Assembly (NCBI GenBank): GCA_035048495.1
Contig: CM068545.1
Span: forward strand, 18,448,741 to 18,512,740
Length of the DNA: 64,000 bases
Direction: 5' to 3'
From: Euptelea pleiosperma
Lineage: Eukaryota > Streptophyta > Magnoliopsida > Ranunculales > Eupteleaceae
Shown here: positions 32,931 to 46,986 of the stretch, piece after piece
How positions within the stretch are numbered: the stretch's first letter is position 1
Layout of the letters: every line of letters starts with the position of its first letter
Made by a program: the position numbers and the translations under genes
Notes under the pieces: model-generated
What the model was told of the DNA's origin: nothing
Databases searched by the model: none
The model's input: the letters and a program-made list of their open reading frames with translations, nothing else

Positions 32931-35900
32931 ATCAACATCGATGAGGACCGTGGGCGTCCCTAGACAACCTGAAGACATTTAACTAGGGAAGGTCTTACCT
33001 TTGAAAGTAGAGACGCCTCTAATTGTGTCACATGCCTGCCAACCCCGTTGTTGCTTTATAATAGTATAGATAGATAGATATTGATTACAAAAAAAAAAGT
33101 ACTTTAATATGAGAACATTATCCAACAATTATCTACACTAATTACGCACGTGCGATGCATTGTACCTTACACGTAGTGGCATTTTTACACGTGTCACCTT
33201 ATAAAATCTTATATTAAGGTTCATAACATGCTTACAAAAACTGCTATCAAAACATTATCATACTTATAAAAAAAAAAAAAAAGAACATTATCATACTTAA
33301 GATTGTAATGTCTGGTTTTAAATAGTATGTACATGTTGAAGTGGGCAATTCAAAAAAGTCCTCCGTATTAGGATAAGAAGTCGAAACAAGTCATTTGTAC
33401 CAAGATATGAAGGGATGGTGGACTAATTTCTGCAAAATAATCAAAGATAAAAGAGATTGATTCTTGCTTCAATCTAAATTGAAAAGACAATAGATTCTAG
33501 TAATAATGTGGCAACACTGAAATAAGTTACTTTTTTGTTTCAAAAAGCAAAAATATCTATTTTGGAATTGCTTCTCAAAAGTCACAAACTTTCTTTTTGT
33601 AGAAGCAAAAAAATTTGCTTCTTACTTCCGATGGAAACAAAAGCCAAAAAAAATTTGTGGAACCAACACTTCTAATTTTAAGTGAATCTTTTCAAATTCC
33701 AATTTTGTCCTTCGCTCAAATAAAAAGAATTGTTTTACATCACAATCATCTCCATCTTTGACAATTAGAGGTTCTCTCATTCTCTTTCCTCTCTCCATTT
33801 CTTCAATAGTGAGGTGGTATCATCTCTTTCGACCTTGTCTACCATAAGAAAGTATGTTTCTCTCTCTCGAGCAGTTATTCTTTCTTTCCAAGAATTTGTG
33901 TTTTGGTTCTATCTACTAAATTTCACATTATGAAGTGTAGATCAGAAAACATCTTATTAATGGAGAAAATACAGGGATGGTTTGTTGAAGAGCAGGTCAA
34001 CAAATTATCAATTTTTTTTAATAATTACCCATAAAATGATACACCTGATGCGTCGTTTATTATTGACCATTTATAATTTAAAATTTTTGAAAAAAATCAA
34101 CATATGTGACGCTGGGTTCAAAATGGACCCATATATAAATTCAAGAGTTTACTTATTACAATCGTAAAACTTAATGTAAATAACGAATAAAAAGTAGCAA
34201 ATCAATTAATCTGGGTTCAAAATAGACCCATATATAAATTCAAGAGTTAACTTATTACAATCCTAAAACTTAATGTAGCAACTCAAAATTTAAGTGTCTT
34301 CAATGAGTGTTCCGATATCCTTTCATACATCGTTTTTTGCTCCATAACCTTTCTTCGGCCATTCCAAATGATCTGAAAATATTATTGGTTGAACCGTGAG
34401 CTTATGAAAACCCAATAAGAATTAGTCACTATATCATATCTATGATAGTTTTATCAATCAATAGTTCATACGCAGAGTATATGTATGGAATAAGAATAAC
34501 AAGTATTTATAAAATAAATCATGATCTGAAACTAATATTTATATGCAAAAATAACACATCATGGGTCACATTCTCCTTCCCACGCCGAGAGCAATTCAAC
34601 AAAGAATTCTTATATATGGGTTTAGGGCTTTACACACAAAGTCTCCAGGTCTTTCTTGTTTAAAAATTTCTAACCATTGAGATCAATCCAGCACTTCAAA
34701 AATATATGCAATCTATTATCGAACCATTCAATAAATTTCTAAAATTTCAATAATATATTAAAAATAATAAGATCAAGATCATGCCATAATGTTATATCCA
34801 TATGAAAGTAATAAGATTCAAATACAATATATATACAAAGAGTATAACCACAATTAATTAATTAATTAACAAATTATAGAAGCGTGTACTTGTTCTTTTT
34901 GTAGATTAATTCTTAAATCAAAGATGCTGAATGGTAGAAATTAGGGGTACCTCAAATGATTTTACCGGTATAAATCAAAGTGGCGACGTTTCATTCTTTA
35001 GTCTCTTAAAACTCTTCAATGACTACAATTTTTGGTTAATTGGAAAAGATTTTTCTCCCAAAAAATTGATGATTATAAATATATATTAATTGATAATAAT
35101 TTAAATATCTACTATATTTTATTTAATATGGTAAATAAGATTAATTTATTAATGGTTGCATATTTTTAATATTTGTTAATTACTATATGTAAGGATTATA
35201 TTTTAAAAGGTTTCTTATTTAATTGTAGACATTTAAGTTTTTAGATATCATTATTAAGTACTTTGTCTCTACGGGTTCCCTCAATGGTAATACGCTGAAA
35301 CTAAATAGAAAATGATCTCCATCGTTTCTAAAATTTGTTATTTATTAATCTTTTACATTTTAATTAAAATTAATATTTTAAATTATTTGAAAATGTTAAC
35401 TATTATAGTCACATGTCTAACTATGCGACAAGTTCATCACAGAAAATAAATATTATTATTTAATTATAAAAATATATTATTATGAATTACTATAATAATG
35501 TCATTAAAATGCACTATACAAGACTACGTACACTAATTAGGTTATATAAACGGGTATAACCCATAATAATTATTTTTTAAGTTTCAAAAATATTATTATA
35601 TTAATTTATAATTTAATAATTTATAAAAATTGATGAATTTACATAATTAACCTAACTCAATTTTAAAATTATCATTAAATAAAATTTTAGGATATTACAT
35701 AAAGTTCAAAATTCTTATTGGTACAAATTACATATATTGTTCTCAATAGAGTCAAAAAAGTAATATATGACTTATTTTCTGAAAATATGTGTCCAACCAT
35801 ATTATTAAACATATCAACATTTTAATTTGGGAGAGTTATCAAAGCTCTTTTGATCATGTAATCCTTAAAATGCGCACTTTCACTTAAGAGAAATTCTAAA

Positions 35901-38240
35901 AATAATGAATATGTTCTTGCCATCATATTTTCCTTTAAATGAATGATATTTACATCTATCCAAAGTGGTGACTTGGTTATGCATGCTTCGATTGTTTTTA
36001 CTTTTGTACCATGTGATACAATTGGAAGGACTAAACGAAAGTTTCCTCTTTATAAAACAAAAATTTTCCCCAAATGGTAGATCGTCATTTGTTATATCTC
36101 TTAGAGTTTTGTCTAAGCAATCCCCTATAGTATTGCTCTCATTCTAGGTGAGAAAACCCTATTCGACATCTACTGTTGTTGCATCTTTTAAGTAGTAAAA
36201 CACTTTAGGTCATACCACCCACTTTTAAGCCTTTTTTCCAAATACCAAAACCCAGCAACAACTCTTTTGTACGTTTGAAGAAGAAAATGAGAAGAAGAAT
36301 AGAGGATAAAGGATGAAGAAGTTACTACCTTATTAACTTGTTTTGAGATTAGTTTTACTTGATTTAAGTAGGTTTCTCTCATCCTCTTGTTTCCATGTTT
36401 GTTTTAAATCTAGTTATACTATATGTATGTTTTAGATTGAGTAGATATATATTTTATTATTGTTAAAAATCATGTATGATTGATAAATTATTAATTTGAT
36501 GATTTTACAAAGCATGATACTCTATTTATATGAATTTTTGCATGTTTTGGAACTACAATCTTAGGTGATTTTTGAGGTTACATGCATTTGCCCACGTATT
36601 TATTTTTCATTTATCTTTTTTTTTTTTTGTACCTTTGTAACTAGAAATTTTGTTGGAATATGCATGGGCATATAATATTTAGGGTTTGGTGTGTGGTGTC
36701 ATCGCTGTCTCAATTCAAATTTAGGCCCAAGGCGAAAACTCTAAATGGGGCCTTCTTTGTATCTATTATCTATAGTAAAGCTCGACCCTGCTGAGGTGGC
36801 GCTCTCCCCATCTTTTTCGAGTTTTCCAAAAATAACCTCTAACCTTTAAGTAATGTAGGTAAAATATTTAAGGGTATTTTAGACCATTATAACCAAAACG
36901 TTTTCGCATCCCCAAGAGCCCCCTCTTCGTGCGTTCTCAAGCTCCCGATAATTAATTCCCTCATTCTTTCCAAAAATATATATATAATTTCGTTCTCTAT
37001 CCCCACATCAGCAAGTATCTCTAATGTCTATCCTCCAATGTTTCATCTCCTCGATAACCAAGCTTATAACTCCATTCCTAACACTCTATATCCTTAAATC
37101 CCTTATTTTTTCATAAAATATTTCTAAAATAAACATCTCTTTCAAATAAACCAACTCTTCCTTAATTTTCTTCTAACAACGCCTGCTCTCTTTAATTCCC
37201 TCATAATTTTCTAATCGGTTATTATTCCTTCCCTTCCTGAGACGCCTCTCTTATTTCCAAAGTGTGTGCTCACTTATTTTCGTTGCTAATGGAGACATCC
37301 TAGGCAAAGACGATCAGATGATTCTGGCAATCTCATCTCCTCTTCGGGGAGAAGCGTTCGAAAATCAAAGGTTTCTTCAGAAAGAAAAGCCGTTGGCTGT
37401 ACTTAGAAGAGAAAAACTTGCAGGATCCTTTCTCGGATCGTTAAAATCGTGTTTTTGAAAATTTAGTGAATGTTCTTTAAAATTCAAACCTTTGATTATT
37501 TTTTCACTTAAACTCAGTTTTTGTTGTTTTTAAAGTTCTCTTGATGATAATCTGTTAGTTTTTCTTTTGCAGATGAAGAAATTCCACGAACAAATCTGGA
37601 CTTTCCAACCAATCGGCCCCATTAACAGACTCCTCTTTTCCTGTGTTCGGAAAATCCAATTGCTTTAAATTTAGAATTTCTAAACAGAGTGCATGTTTTA
37701 AAGTTCAACTGCAGGTTAGATAAGCATTAGAAGAGATTTTCCACGGAGAACTAGAAATGGGCGTTATCCAAGTAATTTTTCATAGAAATTTTCCATACTC
37801 TAGGCTACATAATCTTAATTTTGTTTGACTCATATTGTTGACGAAACTTTTTAATTGTCAATTTTTTTTTATCAAGGAGAATGCTAGCGGCACTGACAAC
37901 GAAAAATAAAAACAACTACTCACCCTCTGTTTGCACATGGTTGATCATCAGCGAAGTACCATCAATACGATCAATCACTATGCAGGTATGTTGGACCTTA
38001 TTGGTCGTGCAAGTGATATTCGCTCAAAAGTGCTTATTTTAAGCAATTATCCTTTTAGAATTATCGCACTCTCCTACGTAAAACTACTCTAATTATCCAC
38101 TTTTCTACGTAAGAGTCTATCTCATTGCGTAGAACACACTTTTCTGGACGAAATGGTATATTTGCATGCATTAAACACATTTTTAGAAGTTTAGATATTA
38201 AGCCGTTCTGATTAAGTCTCATTACGCGCTTCTTCTGTCG
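32931..38240. other. AT-rich intergenic region, no gene recognised
   Basis: No protein domain or RNA gene was found. At 36703-36760 the sequence TCAAATTTAGGCCCAAGGCG, followed by AAAACT, matches the left end of the hAT-like elements at 48.9 and 62.5 kb. At 37264-37458 an open frame is followed by acceptor- and donor-like sites (TTTTGCAG near 37570, CTGCAG near 37715), suggesting an untranslated transcript or gene fragment that I cannot identify. Confidence 0.4.
34110..34276. repeat. Direct duplication, period 99 bp
   Basis: CTGGGTTCAAAATGGACCCA and the following TATATAAATTCAAGAGTT, through AAACTTAATGTA, occur at about 34112 and 34211 with few differences. Confidence 0.85.
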
Positions 38241-39454
38241 CAGGAAACCCTGATTGGATGATTCTCGAGACTTGTGGGCCCACATGGATCATGAAAGCCC
38301 ATTATCAAAGCTTAAAGAGTCCACAGGCTATGTCTAGAAGATATGAGCCTATTATGGGCTGAACAAGGGGATCGAAGAGCTGGCCCAAGGAACCACGAGA
38401 GCGGGAGAGCTGATAACCAAGAGAAGGACCAAAGCATTTAAAGCCACATCAAATGATGGCTTGCTCTACTGGCAAAGCTCAAGTGAAGAACAATTGAAAA
38501 CCAGGGTTCATGACCCTCTGCCAATACTTTTTCTGATATTTTCTCTCTCATCTCTCCTTATTCTCTCTCTCTTCATCTCTCGGTCCTCGAATCTATTGAC
38601 CTAACTCCAGAACTCCTGCCCCTTGGCTCTGTCTCATCTCCCTTAGCTTTCTGACCGTTGGATCTTCCATCGGGCCGTTGGATCTCTATAGATCGCCATC
38701 TGATCTATCAATTCTATGCATCCGACCATCAGATCGAGCTACTGATCAGTCAATCATCCATCCTATCAACCACCCGATCTCCATTGTAAAATATCAGTCC
38801 CCAGGGCAGGTTTGATTGTAGAGAAATGCCTCAGATGATTGATTGTGGCCGAGAGCGTAGAGCTCGATTTCCGAAGAAAGGAAAATATATTTTTCCTTGA
38901 GGGGTGTTTCAAGGGGAAAATGCATTTTTCTCCCCTGGCAACCAAACACACCCTAACCCCCATCCATCGAGCCCAGTGGCCCACTATCCTTCTCACCTAC
39001 CCTCTGGCCCATGGCCGATGCACTCTGGGCCCACGAGTTTTAGCATTATTTCATGGTCTACTATCCCATTGGCCGACCACTGGCCGACATGTGGCATCAT
39101 CTCTTGGCCCAGTGGTCAAGCACTCCCTTGGCCCTAAAACCTATTCCTCAGTCCATTGGTCAACCCAATGCGGGCCTATAAATTATTAAGCTCACGGCCC
39201 ATGGCCAATTCTTGGAAGGGCCCCACTCGAGACCCTTAAGCATGGGCCCCCATCTTAGTGAAATCTCCACGATCCAACGGTGGAGATTACATGGTGCGAC
39301 CCCCTTTTTAGTTTAAAAGGGGGGAAAACCCTAAGGGAAAGCGGCCCTCTTTCCCCCCCTCTTTCTTCCTCCTCTTCTCTTCTTTCTCTTTCTCCTTTCT
39401 CTTCCTTTTCTTCTTCTTCCTTCCTCTTCCGACGACCTTTCTCCGGCGAGCTGG

Positions 39455-39496
39455 TGGTTCTTCTTCTTCTTCTTCTTCTTCTTCTTCTTCTTCTTC
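39455..39496. repeat. (TTC)n microsatellite
   Basis: About 13 TTC units run uninterrupted, followed by TATTGCAGG, an acceptor-like sequence. Confidence 0.9.
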
Positions 39497-39750
39497 TATT
39501 GCAGGTACAAGGGGGCTAACCAGCAAGCCGTCACCCCCTTCAAGGCACCATCACAGCACCACCTCGCCATTAAAACCGGCGAGCTTCTTCCCGGTTCTCA
39601 CCACGCCCCCACCTGCTGATCCAACGGTAAGGGTTCTTACCCCCCTCTCCTTCTTCCCTTCTCTTCTCCCTATCTTCTTCTTCTTCCCCCTCTCTCCCCT
39701 TCTCCTTCTTCTTCTTCTCTTCATCGTCGTCTTCTTCGTCCCCGTTTTCT

Positions 39751-40288
39751 GGCCGGAGTTGCAGACCTGCAACTCCCGGCCATCTTCTCCCTATCTTCTT
39801 CTTCCCCCTCTTTCCCTTCTCCTTCTTCTCTTCCTCTTCTTCATCCTCTCCTTCCCATCCTCTTCTTCTGCTGGTCTTCTTAGCAGGTACCGCCCACAGC
39901 ACGTCTTCACGTGCTACCGGAGTTGCAGGTTGCAACTCCGGTCGTTGTTGCGTCCTTCACTGCAACACCACACTTCCACAGCTAGCCTGCTCCACCATCG
40001 TCTCAGTCAGCCGCCTCTTTCCCTTCGTTACCTTCTCTTCCTCCCCTTCTTTCTTCAAACCTTTCTTCTTCTTCTTCTTCGTCCCTGTTTTCGCCGGAGT
40101 TGCAGGTTAGCAACTCCGACCGCCTGCAACTCCGATTGTTGCTCGGGTTCTCTCCACCTCTCTTCTCCAGTCGCTTGAGCAAACCTGCTACCACCTCAAC
40201 TCGCCACCGTCTATTTGTAGGGCCACAGCCCTTGCTATCGTCTTCACCATCGCCTCCCCTCTCCGGAGTTGCACACTTGCAACTCCGG
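39751..40288. repeat. Four spaced palindromes with CGGAGTTGCA arms
   Basis: Palindromes lie at 39751-39781, 39916-39942, 40094-40118 and 40263-40288. The second has perfect 12-base arms (ACCGGAGTTGCA, loop GGT). Spacing is about 145-180 bases, embedded in CT-rich DNA. An extra half-site, TGCAACTCCG, follows the third. Confidence 0.85.
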
Positions 40289-41110
40289 CGACCCATTTAC
40301 AGTCAGTCAGACTTCCCTTCGCCTATCTCACTAGGACTGGTTCACTTAGCCTCCTTCAATCACCAACATACAGGTGTGCGCCTTCACATCAGGCTAGACC
40401 TCTTTCATCTTCTCAATTCGTCCAACCACCACGTGCTCCACAAGAGGGACGCCTCCCTCTTCCGTCAAAGTCTCCTTGAAGAACTGCCACCCACTATTTC
40501 TTCCTTCTTTAGTTTGCGGTGTGCTGCACACACATGCAACACCAGCAACCACGTGATCATGGCTGCCATCCCTCGATTTCCATCTCCAACAGCAAGAGCA
40601 ACCTCCATTCACCTTGGATTGGCCATCTTCGTGGCCGATCATCATGTTTTCATGGTCTAACCCGATCCGTCTTTCAAGGTGAGTCGCATAAGATATTTTC
40701 TCTCTCTATCTTTTTCACTAAGTCTTCCCCTTTCTCTCTCTAGGTTTCTCCCTCTCTTTCTCTTTTTATCTCTCTATTTCTCTCTCTCTCTCTAGACTCT
40801 TTAGATTTTCCTTTCTCTCTCTACCTCCCTCTCTTATTAAAATGCTTTCTAGTTTAGTTATTTGTCAGATTTTTGCTGTAAAAGACAATGTTGATTAAAT
40901 GAAGTTGATTTGAATAAAATTATGTTCCATTCTCTGCAAATTTCCCGTCATTTTATGTCATTATCGCGCTAATCCGACTAATCCCGAGTGCGGATCGACA
41001 TCCGACACGAGCCACTATGCAAATCTGTCAATTTTGCAGGATAATCGGATAAAAATTACAAATCTTGTTGACTCTAGGGTTTCCGTAATCAACGACGCGG
41101 AAAAACCCTA

Positions 41111-43070
41111 ATTTCAGCAAGGAAAATTTCTGAGGCTGAGAAGCTAATAGAGCGTATGTTAGAGTTTGGATCTTCCAATTACCCTACTTATGTTGGGCAT
41201 CACTTTTTACTCCCCAACATCTATATATCTTCCAATTAACCCAGAAGTGTTGGCTGCTCCAATAAGGTATTTGAGTTATATGCCCCAAATTTTGTACTTC
41301 ACGACATTGAACATGAAGCGAAAGAAGTGGTGCACGACTACCACTATGAGGGGCCCACTGTTGCATTTGGGCTATCAACCCTATTACTAGGGACTCCAAT
41401 TTGCTTCACAAATAAACTTCAGATTTGTTGAGTGTCACAACACAAGCTATTTCATCTCACAAATCTGAGAACTGAGACATCGTTGTAAGGGACATGGACA
41501 AGTTTCACCATTTCGAGGATGGGCGAGTTTGTATCGAAGATAGACTTAGCAAAGCGTAATGAGTTGCATTAGCAGAATAAAGTGTGTGGACTAAGGCTAA
41601 TACATGCAAGTAGGGTGATATATTAATTATGTGGCCAAGTACGTATCACATATAACATCAACAACACTATTAGATGCTACTTTAATCATGTCGGGACAGA
41701 TGTTAACATATGACTCCAAGCTGAGGGATTCGAAGACTGACAACATGATCCCTTCTTTTTGTAAACAAATGCACTTTTGTTACCAACTTTAGAGCCAAAT
41801 CATTCACACGGAAACCACAGTCCTCTATGTATTCCTACAAATTTTATGAGCAAAATAAATTCGGAATAACAGATTTGAGGCAAATCAATCACATGTGCTA
41901 ATTTGAGACATGTTGTTCTTTTGTCATTCTTGAATCTTGATCGATATGGAAACCTTCATTTGTCGGTTTATTTTCACTTTCTCAATCTCTTCAGGTATTA
42001 AGATCTTCATCCAATGTATGTTGACTTTATTGAAGTGGTATTTTATAGATTGAAATTAATATTATTATTTCTCAAACTTATATTTGTTTTACATTATCAT
42101 TAATATTTTATTTTTTTCATTGCATGTGCTTTAGCACAGGCAAATAATGCTAGTTTAATGTATGAGTTGGGATTCGTGGACTCAAATTTTCACTCAAACT
42201 CTTGGCCTTAGTATTCAATGCTGCGCTGACATTCACTTTACCAATGCAAAACCACCATTGAATTTCGCGAAATCCACTGCTAAAAGATTGGGTTAAAAAT
42301 TTGAGTCTGCCGAACCTATTCCTTAATATATTATTATAAATAATATTTAATTAAAATTTTAATTCTATATACTAGAAAATTTATATCTAAAATTTATTAT
42401 TCTCGCTTCTATCTAAAACCTCATTTCTTGCAGTAATTCTTCCAAACAACCTCACTTTGAGAAGAAATCTTTTGTAAACCTGAGTAGTTCAAAATCCATA
42501 CATAAGAAATGCATGGGAATATAGATAATAAATACCAAGAAGTAAGAAAAGAGAAAAAGATGATGGCTTACTCGAATTAGATAGGTCAAAATAAAAGTAC
42601 AATAGTGATGGAGTCAGATGGACGACTGAAAAGCAAGCAAGAGAATAAAGAATTAAAGACTCGAAAAGAAGAGGTAGAGACGCAATATGAGCCTTTTAAT
42701 CTCAAAAGCACTTCATGATTGAGATCACAAGAAAATAGAAATCTCTCTTTTATCTCTTTTTCTCTCTCACCGAAACCACAGCCGTGAAGAAGAATAAGAA
42801 GCAACACATCTCTTTTTCTCTCCTATCACTGTCGAGCAACTTCAGGTAAGTGTTCAATTTTGTTTTTATCAAATTCTTTTGTTTTGTTGTTACTTGTTAG
42901 CCGTATCAAGCAAATGGGATTCCTTTCCACTAAGGGGTTTCTTCCCACTGTTATGTCTCTGTATTCTCCTTTCTAGCTTAAAATAGAGCAATCTTTAATA
43001 GGTTGAAGTAATGAACCGGAGGTAAAGACTATAGTAGGATCGACGAGGGTTTAGGGAAGATTAACCCTCC
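41111..43070. other. Intergenic region, no gene recognised
   Basis: Nothing clear. At about 42700-42845 (+) a CT-rich leader-like stretch ends in ACTTCAGGTAAGTG, a good splice donor, but no downstream coding exon follows. Confidence 0.35.
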
Positions 43071-43071
43071 T

Positions 43072-45290
43072 GTCACGCCCCAAATTCGTGATCCATGACC
43101 CAACCCGAATATCCGTAGGTCGACCCATTTATCTGAATTTAAGGGTGAACTAATCAAGAAAAATATAATTTAAATAAAAAAATCAATAGATCAAAATATA
43201 TTAAGATTTTCAATCAAAATCTCCAATAACTAACGTCATCTATAACGCATAAGGTCAAAAGAAACATAATATCAAAAGAACCGATGATCTACGAGTCACG
43301 GTTCATTATCAAAATGTTGCATCTGCTCTACGATCCAAAACAATATAAAGTAATGAATTTTTTTACAAGAATTCATAATCAAATAAATAATAAAAGACTA
43401 ATAATGTTCATCTTCAAGGTTCGGCTCCTGCTTATCGAGTTCGTATGTCTCATCTCTTAATTTGTCAACGGGTTGCAGTTCCTCCTTGTATCCTTTCTCG
43501 TACGTCTCGGTCTTATCTACATCTGAGAATTTTCGTTGTAAGAGTGTGCCAAACTCTCACTCAAGTTTTTCACCCCGAACATAATTTCATCAATACAATT
43601 TATAGTCATGCAAGTACATATTGAATTATCAAACAGTAATATCATTGTCATAATGAATACATGAACAATTAATCAAAAGTAATACACAACCCGCACAGGG
43701 GGTCTCCTTCTTCACCCATATAGAGGGTCTCCCTGGAGTTTTCGGGTCTTTCACCCTGGAGAACTCACTCCCAACTTACTTTATTGCTTTTGAATCGAAA
43801 ATATAATGCATGACTTCATTTATATAAGAAATTAATAAAAATGTAAATATTTACGCAGGTGATCTCAATTTTGAACATTCTGTCATACTAGTAAGTAAAA
43901 TTATCATGATACAAGATTTATCGTTTAATAACCAATACATGTTTGCATACTTCTAATTTGCATTGTAAGAATCGTGGGGGTACCTACCTTTGATCGCTTT
44001 CCAAAATTTCACGTTAATTCTACTAATCAGCCATCTTTGCGTAATTTCAATTCAAGGTTATGAATCCTTCAAATTTTCACATTTATGAGTTAAGTATATA
44101 CTTGTAAAATAAAATCTTAAAACTTAACATGAGTTCTACAGGGTCATAGGAGTTAACGTTATGATCGACCAAATCGAAAGAGATGAAAAAGTATCATTCT
44201 TATAATGTAATATTATTTTTTCAAAAAATTACCGATAATGATCACTAAATCCGTATCTTGGATTAAGTCGATACCATATAATGGGGTCGTTCATCTGGGA
44301 TGTCCAACCAATGGGTCTCACCCCCCACGAATCGGGCGGTTATAATAGAATGGAGAGAAAGGGAAATTTTAGTAAACAAATAAGGTTTTTGTTTTTCAAA
44401 ATTACTTTTAAACAATTCTTAATTAATATGGTTAGAAAAGTCTAACTGATCTTAATAATTCTATGAGGTAACGGGCCACACGATCAAAGGAGTTGTTAAA
44501 CTAAACCATCAACCCATGGCCTCCCTAAAGAGTTTGTTAATCCAAAAATCTAACGGATGGTAGAAATATGTAGTTGCATGTTGAAAAATTAAAAATTTGA
44601 ACAAAAGGATGGATAAAAGAAAGAAATGCATACCTTAAAGACACCAGATGGTTTAAAGAAATCTGGAAGAGTGCTGATCTCGGGTGGAGTTTCAAAGAGT
44701 CACATGTGCGTCTCTTCGAAAGATCGACGACTGCAACTTCTTGTGGGTTGCCGTGCCTTGATCTGCAAGTAGTGGATGGGTAGATGAAGTTTTAAATAGA
44801 GAAGGCGTTTGATACATATAGTAGGTAGGTTCAGTCGGTTAGCAACCAAGTCCCAAGGTTTTTCTTATCTGTAACACCTTGACAATGGATGGGGTAGGTT
44901 GATCTAACGATGGAGGTGTGTTGATGCTATTAAAAGGGTTCGGGTAGTCTGAAATCTTGAGGTTTCTTGATCTCCAAACAAGTGACAACAGATGGAGAGT
45001 GTTGTGGAAAGGAAACAATTGAAAAGAAAAGGATTACCTGTTGATGAGAGGTGTGGCTGATTGAAGAGGATTAGAAAAGGTGCGGCCCTTAACAAAGGAG
45101 GTGTCTCCAGACCACACGGCTGCAACTTGCTGGGCTTCACGTGATGGGGATGGAGTAACGAGGGGATGCCTATCCCGCTGAAAGTTATGGCAGTCATCTT
45201 TTCTTCAATACATCAACAATGGTGAAGAGGTTGATTCATAGAAATTACCTATTTATAATAGTATGGATCGATGATGGAGGAGAGTCGACG
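43072..45290 (-). other. Spliced-looking, probably transposon-derived transcript
   Basis: On the minus strand: a TATA-like ATTATAAATAGG near 45255, a CT-rich exon ending at CATCAACAG/GTAATCC near 45040, an acceptor CTACTTGCAG near 44765, and a donor TTTAAG/GTATGC near 44637. A later acceptor, AATTCTCAG, near 43525 precedes a 38-codon charged tail (KTETYEKGYKEELQPVDKLR) ending in TAG. The plus-strand edge TGTCACGCCCC at 43072 is a common terminus of plant repeats. Joining the exons gives no long frame, so I do not call a protein. Confidence 0.35.
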
Positions 45291-46017
45291 GTGATGAATG
45301 TCTTGGGTTTAGGGTTAGGAAAACCTAATTGAGGAAGGACTTTGGGTTTTGTTGCTACTAAATAACGTGGCGAAAATGTCAAAGAAGGTGTATGATGGAC
45401 GGTTGATGAGTGACAGTGTAAGTGGGTTGAAATTTGGTATACGTAGAGGTAGTTGTGGAAGAATGATAAAAATGATTTTTTTTATTCTTATTATTATAAA
45501 TGAAGATTCAAATATATTAAAATAATCAATACTTAAATACTATGTGTTTTGGACGGTCATGAGTTTTGGGGATTTTGAGAGTTTTGAAAAAACAAAGGTT
45601 TGACAAAAAGATGTTAATAAAAGTTGATTTAAGATATTTAATAAAAATGTGTTGAATAAACTATGTGGTTGAAAGGTCTTAAATAAAATAATATTAACTA
45701 GGTTTATGTAGAAAAATGGATTTAATGGGTTGGTTTTACACAAAATAAAATGGTAGTAAAGGATATGGTCCAAAGGTCTTTGTTTTGGTGGTGGGTTTTA
45801 AATAAAATCTAATATTTAATATATAAGTATTAGATTACTTAATATCTAAGTTATGTGCATTAATAGTACACTATCTTATAGTTCCCTTAATGTAACTATG
45901 TATTATATTAGAAATGTATATTATACTTAACATGCTCTACCTATAGTGCCATTAATTTAATAAATGTCATTACCCAACATAATTAGTACTAATACCTATA
46001 GGGTTGTATGATGCATT

Positions 46018-46075
46018 ATGCATACACACACACGTGCATTAACACGATGTGCGCGCGCGCGCACACACACACCTG
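46018..46075. repeat. CA/CG dinucleotide repeat
   Basis: Two CA runs surround GTGCGCGCGCGCGC. This alternating purine-pyrimidine stretch can adopt Z-DNA. Confidence 0.85.
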
Positions 46076-46986
46076 AATTCATCCTGGTTATAGTAAAATG
46101 ACATGTAAGCTATTGAAATTCATTCAAGTCGTATTTACAGATTAGTTAATGCTTAATGGACCCAAATGGTCCCAGAAATATCATGTGTCCCACTATGCCC
46201 ATGTGGGTCTGCATGGATAGGCCCTAAGACCCTAAAAATTCAATTTTCTCGGAATTAAACAAGATTTCACAGGAATGATCTATTAGTTAGATGCTATCGT
46301 TTCGTGAAAAGAAATGCATGAAAAGGGTTTAGAGAAATCGAAATTAACTAAAATACCCTTTTAAGGGTTTTTAGGGTTTTACACCTCCTCCATGACCATC
46401 ACTGTATTGTTGTTGTTGCTGTTGTTGATGAAACTGTTGGAGAAATAATTGTTTTTCAAACCCTTGTATGTTGTGAATACCTTGAGAACGCTCTCCTTAA
46501 TCTTCTTCTTTCTTCCCACATATATCTTTCTTTATGTTTTTCTCTTTATCTATCTATTTTTTTTGTAGAATAAAAAATTATTACAAGCTACAAACCAACC
46601 GCGGGTAGGCCTGCCCAGCTAAGTCATTTATAATAATCGACCGAGCATTTTTCATGGAGTGATTTTCTAGCCAATTAATTCGTGTGAGCATTTTTTATTT
46701 TTTCTTTTGGAGTCAGACTGAATGGCTAGAGATCTTTAGCCATCTTTTACTTCAATTTGCAGAGATCTTTCACCTTCACTGGATGATTAGGGTAAGCGAG
46801 CATTTTTTTGTATAATAAGGAGAATGAAATTTGTTGTCCCTAGTCCCTCCACCTCCCAAATGCCACGTTCGAAGACTCTTTCGTGCCCACTCTCCCCAAT
46901 CCCCATGGATCTTTGGCCTACCGCTTGGTAGACCTACACACCCAAAATCAACTTGATTGATGACGATGATTTTTAGCAGTTATAAT
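46076..46986. other. Intergenic region, no gene recognised
   Basis: A/T-rich sequence with short low-complexity runs (TTGTTGTTGCTGTTGTTG near 46408). No gene or clear element was seen. Confidence 0.4.

Larger units (their letters stand above)
38241..41110 (+). other. CT-rich region of unknown nature (retroelement leader or untranslated gene)
   Basis: The sequence is G/C-richer than its surroundings up to 39.3 kb, with many GGCCCA/TGGCCGA words. It then becomes strongly pyrimidine-rich (TTC/CTT runs) to 40.8 kb. The open frames are biased, low-complexity and differ by strand, so I do not call a protein. A donor-like CAAGGTGAGT lies near 40678. Candidates are the 5' part of an LTR retrotransposon or a non-coding transcript. 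No paired LTR was seen. Confidence 0.35.

Noticed and set aside
39759..40660. Overlapping + and - open frames of 97-186 codons in the CT-rich region
   Set aside because: Composition is driven by TTC/CTT and CTC runs (Leu/Ser/Pro on one strand, Glu/Lys/Arg on the other), with no domain and no supporting splice structure.
38241..41110. Possibility of a full LTR retrotransposon
   Set aside because: No second LTR, primer site or reverse transcriptase/integrase frame was visible, so only a tentative note is given.
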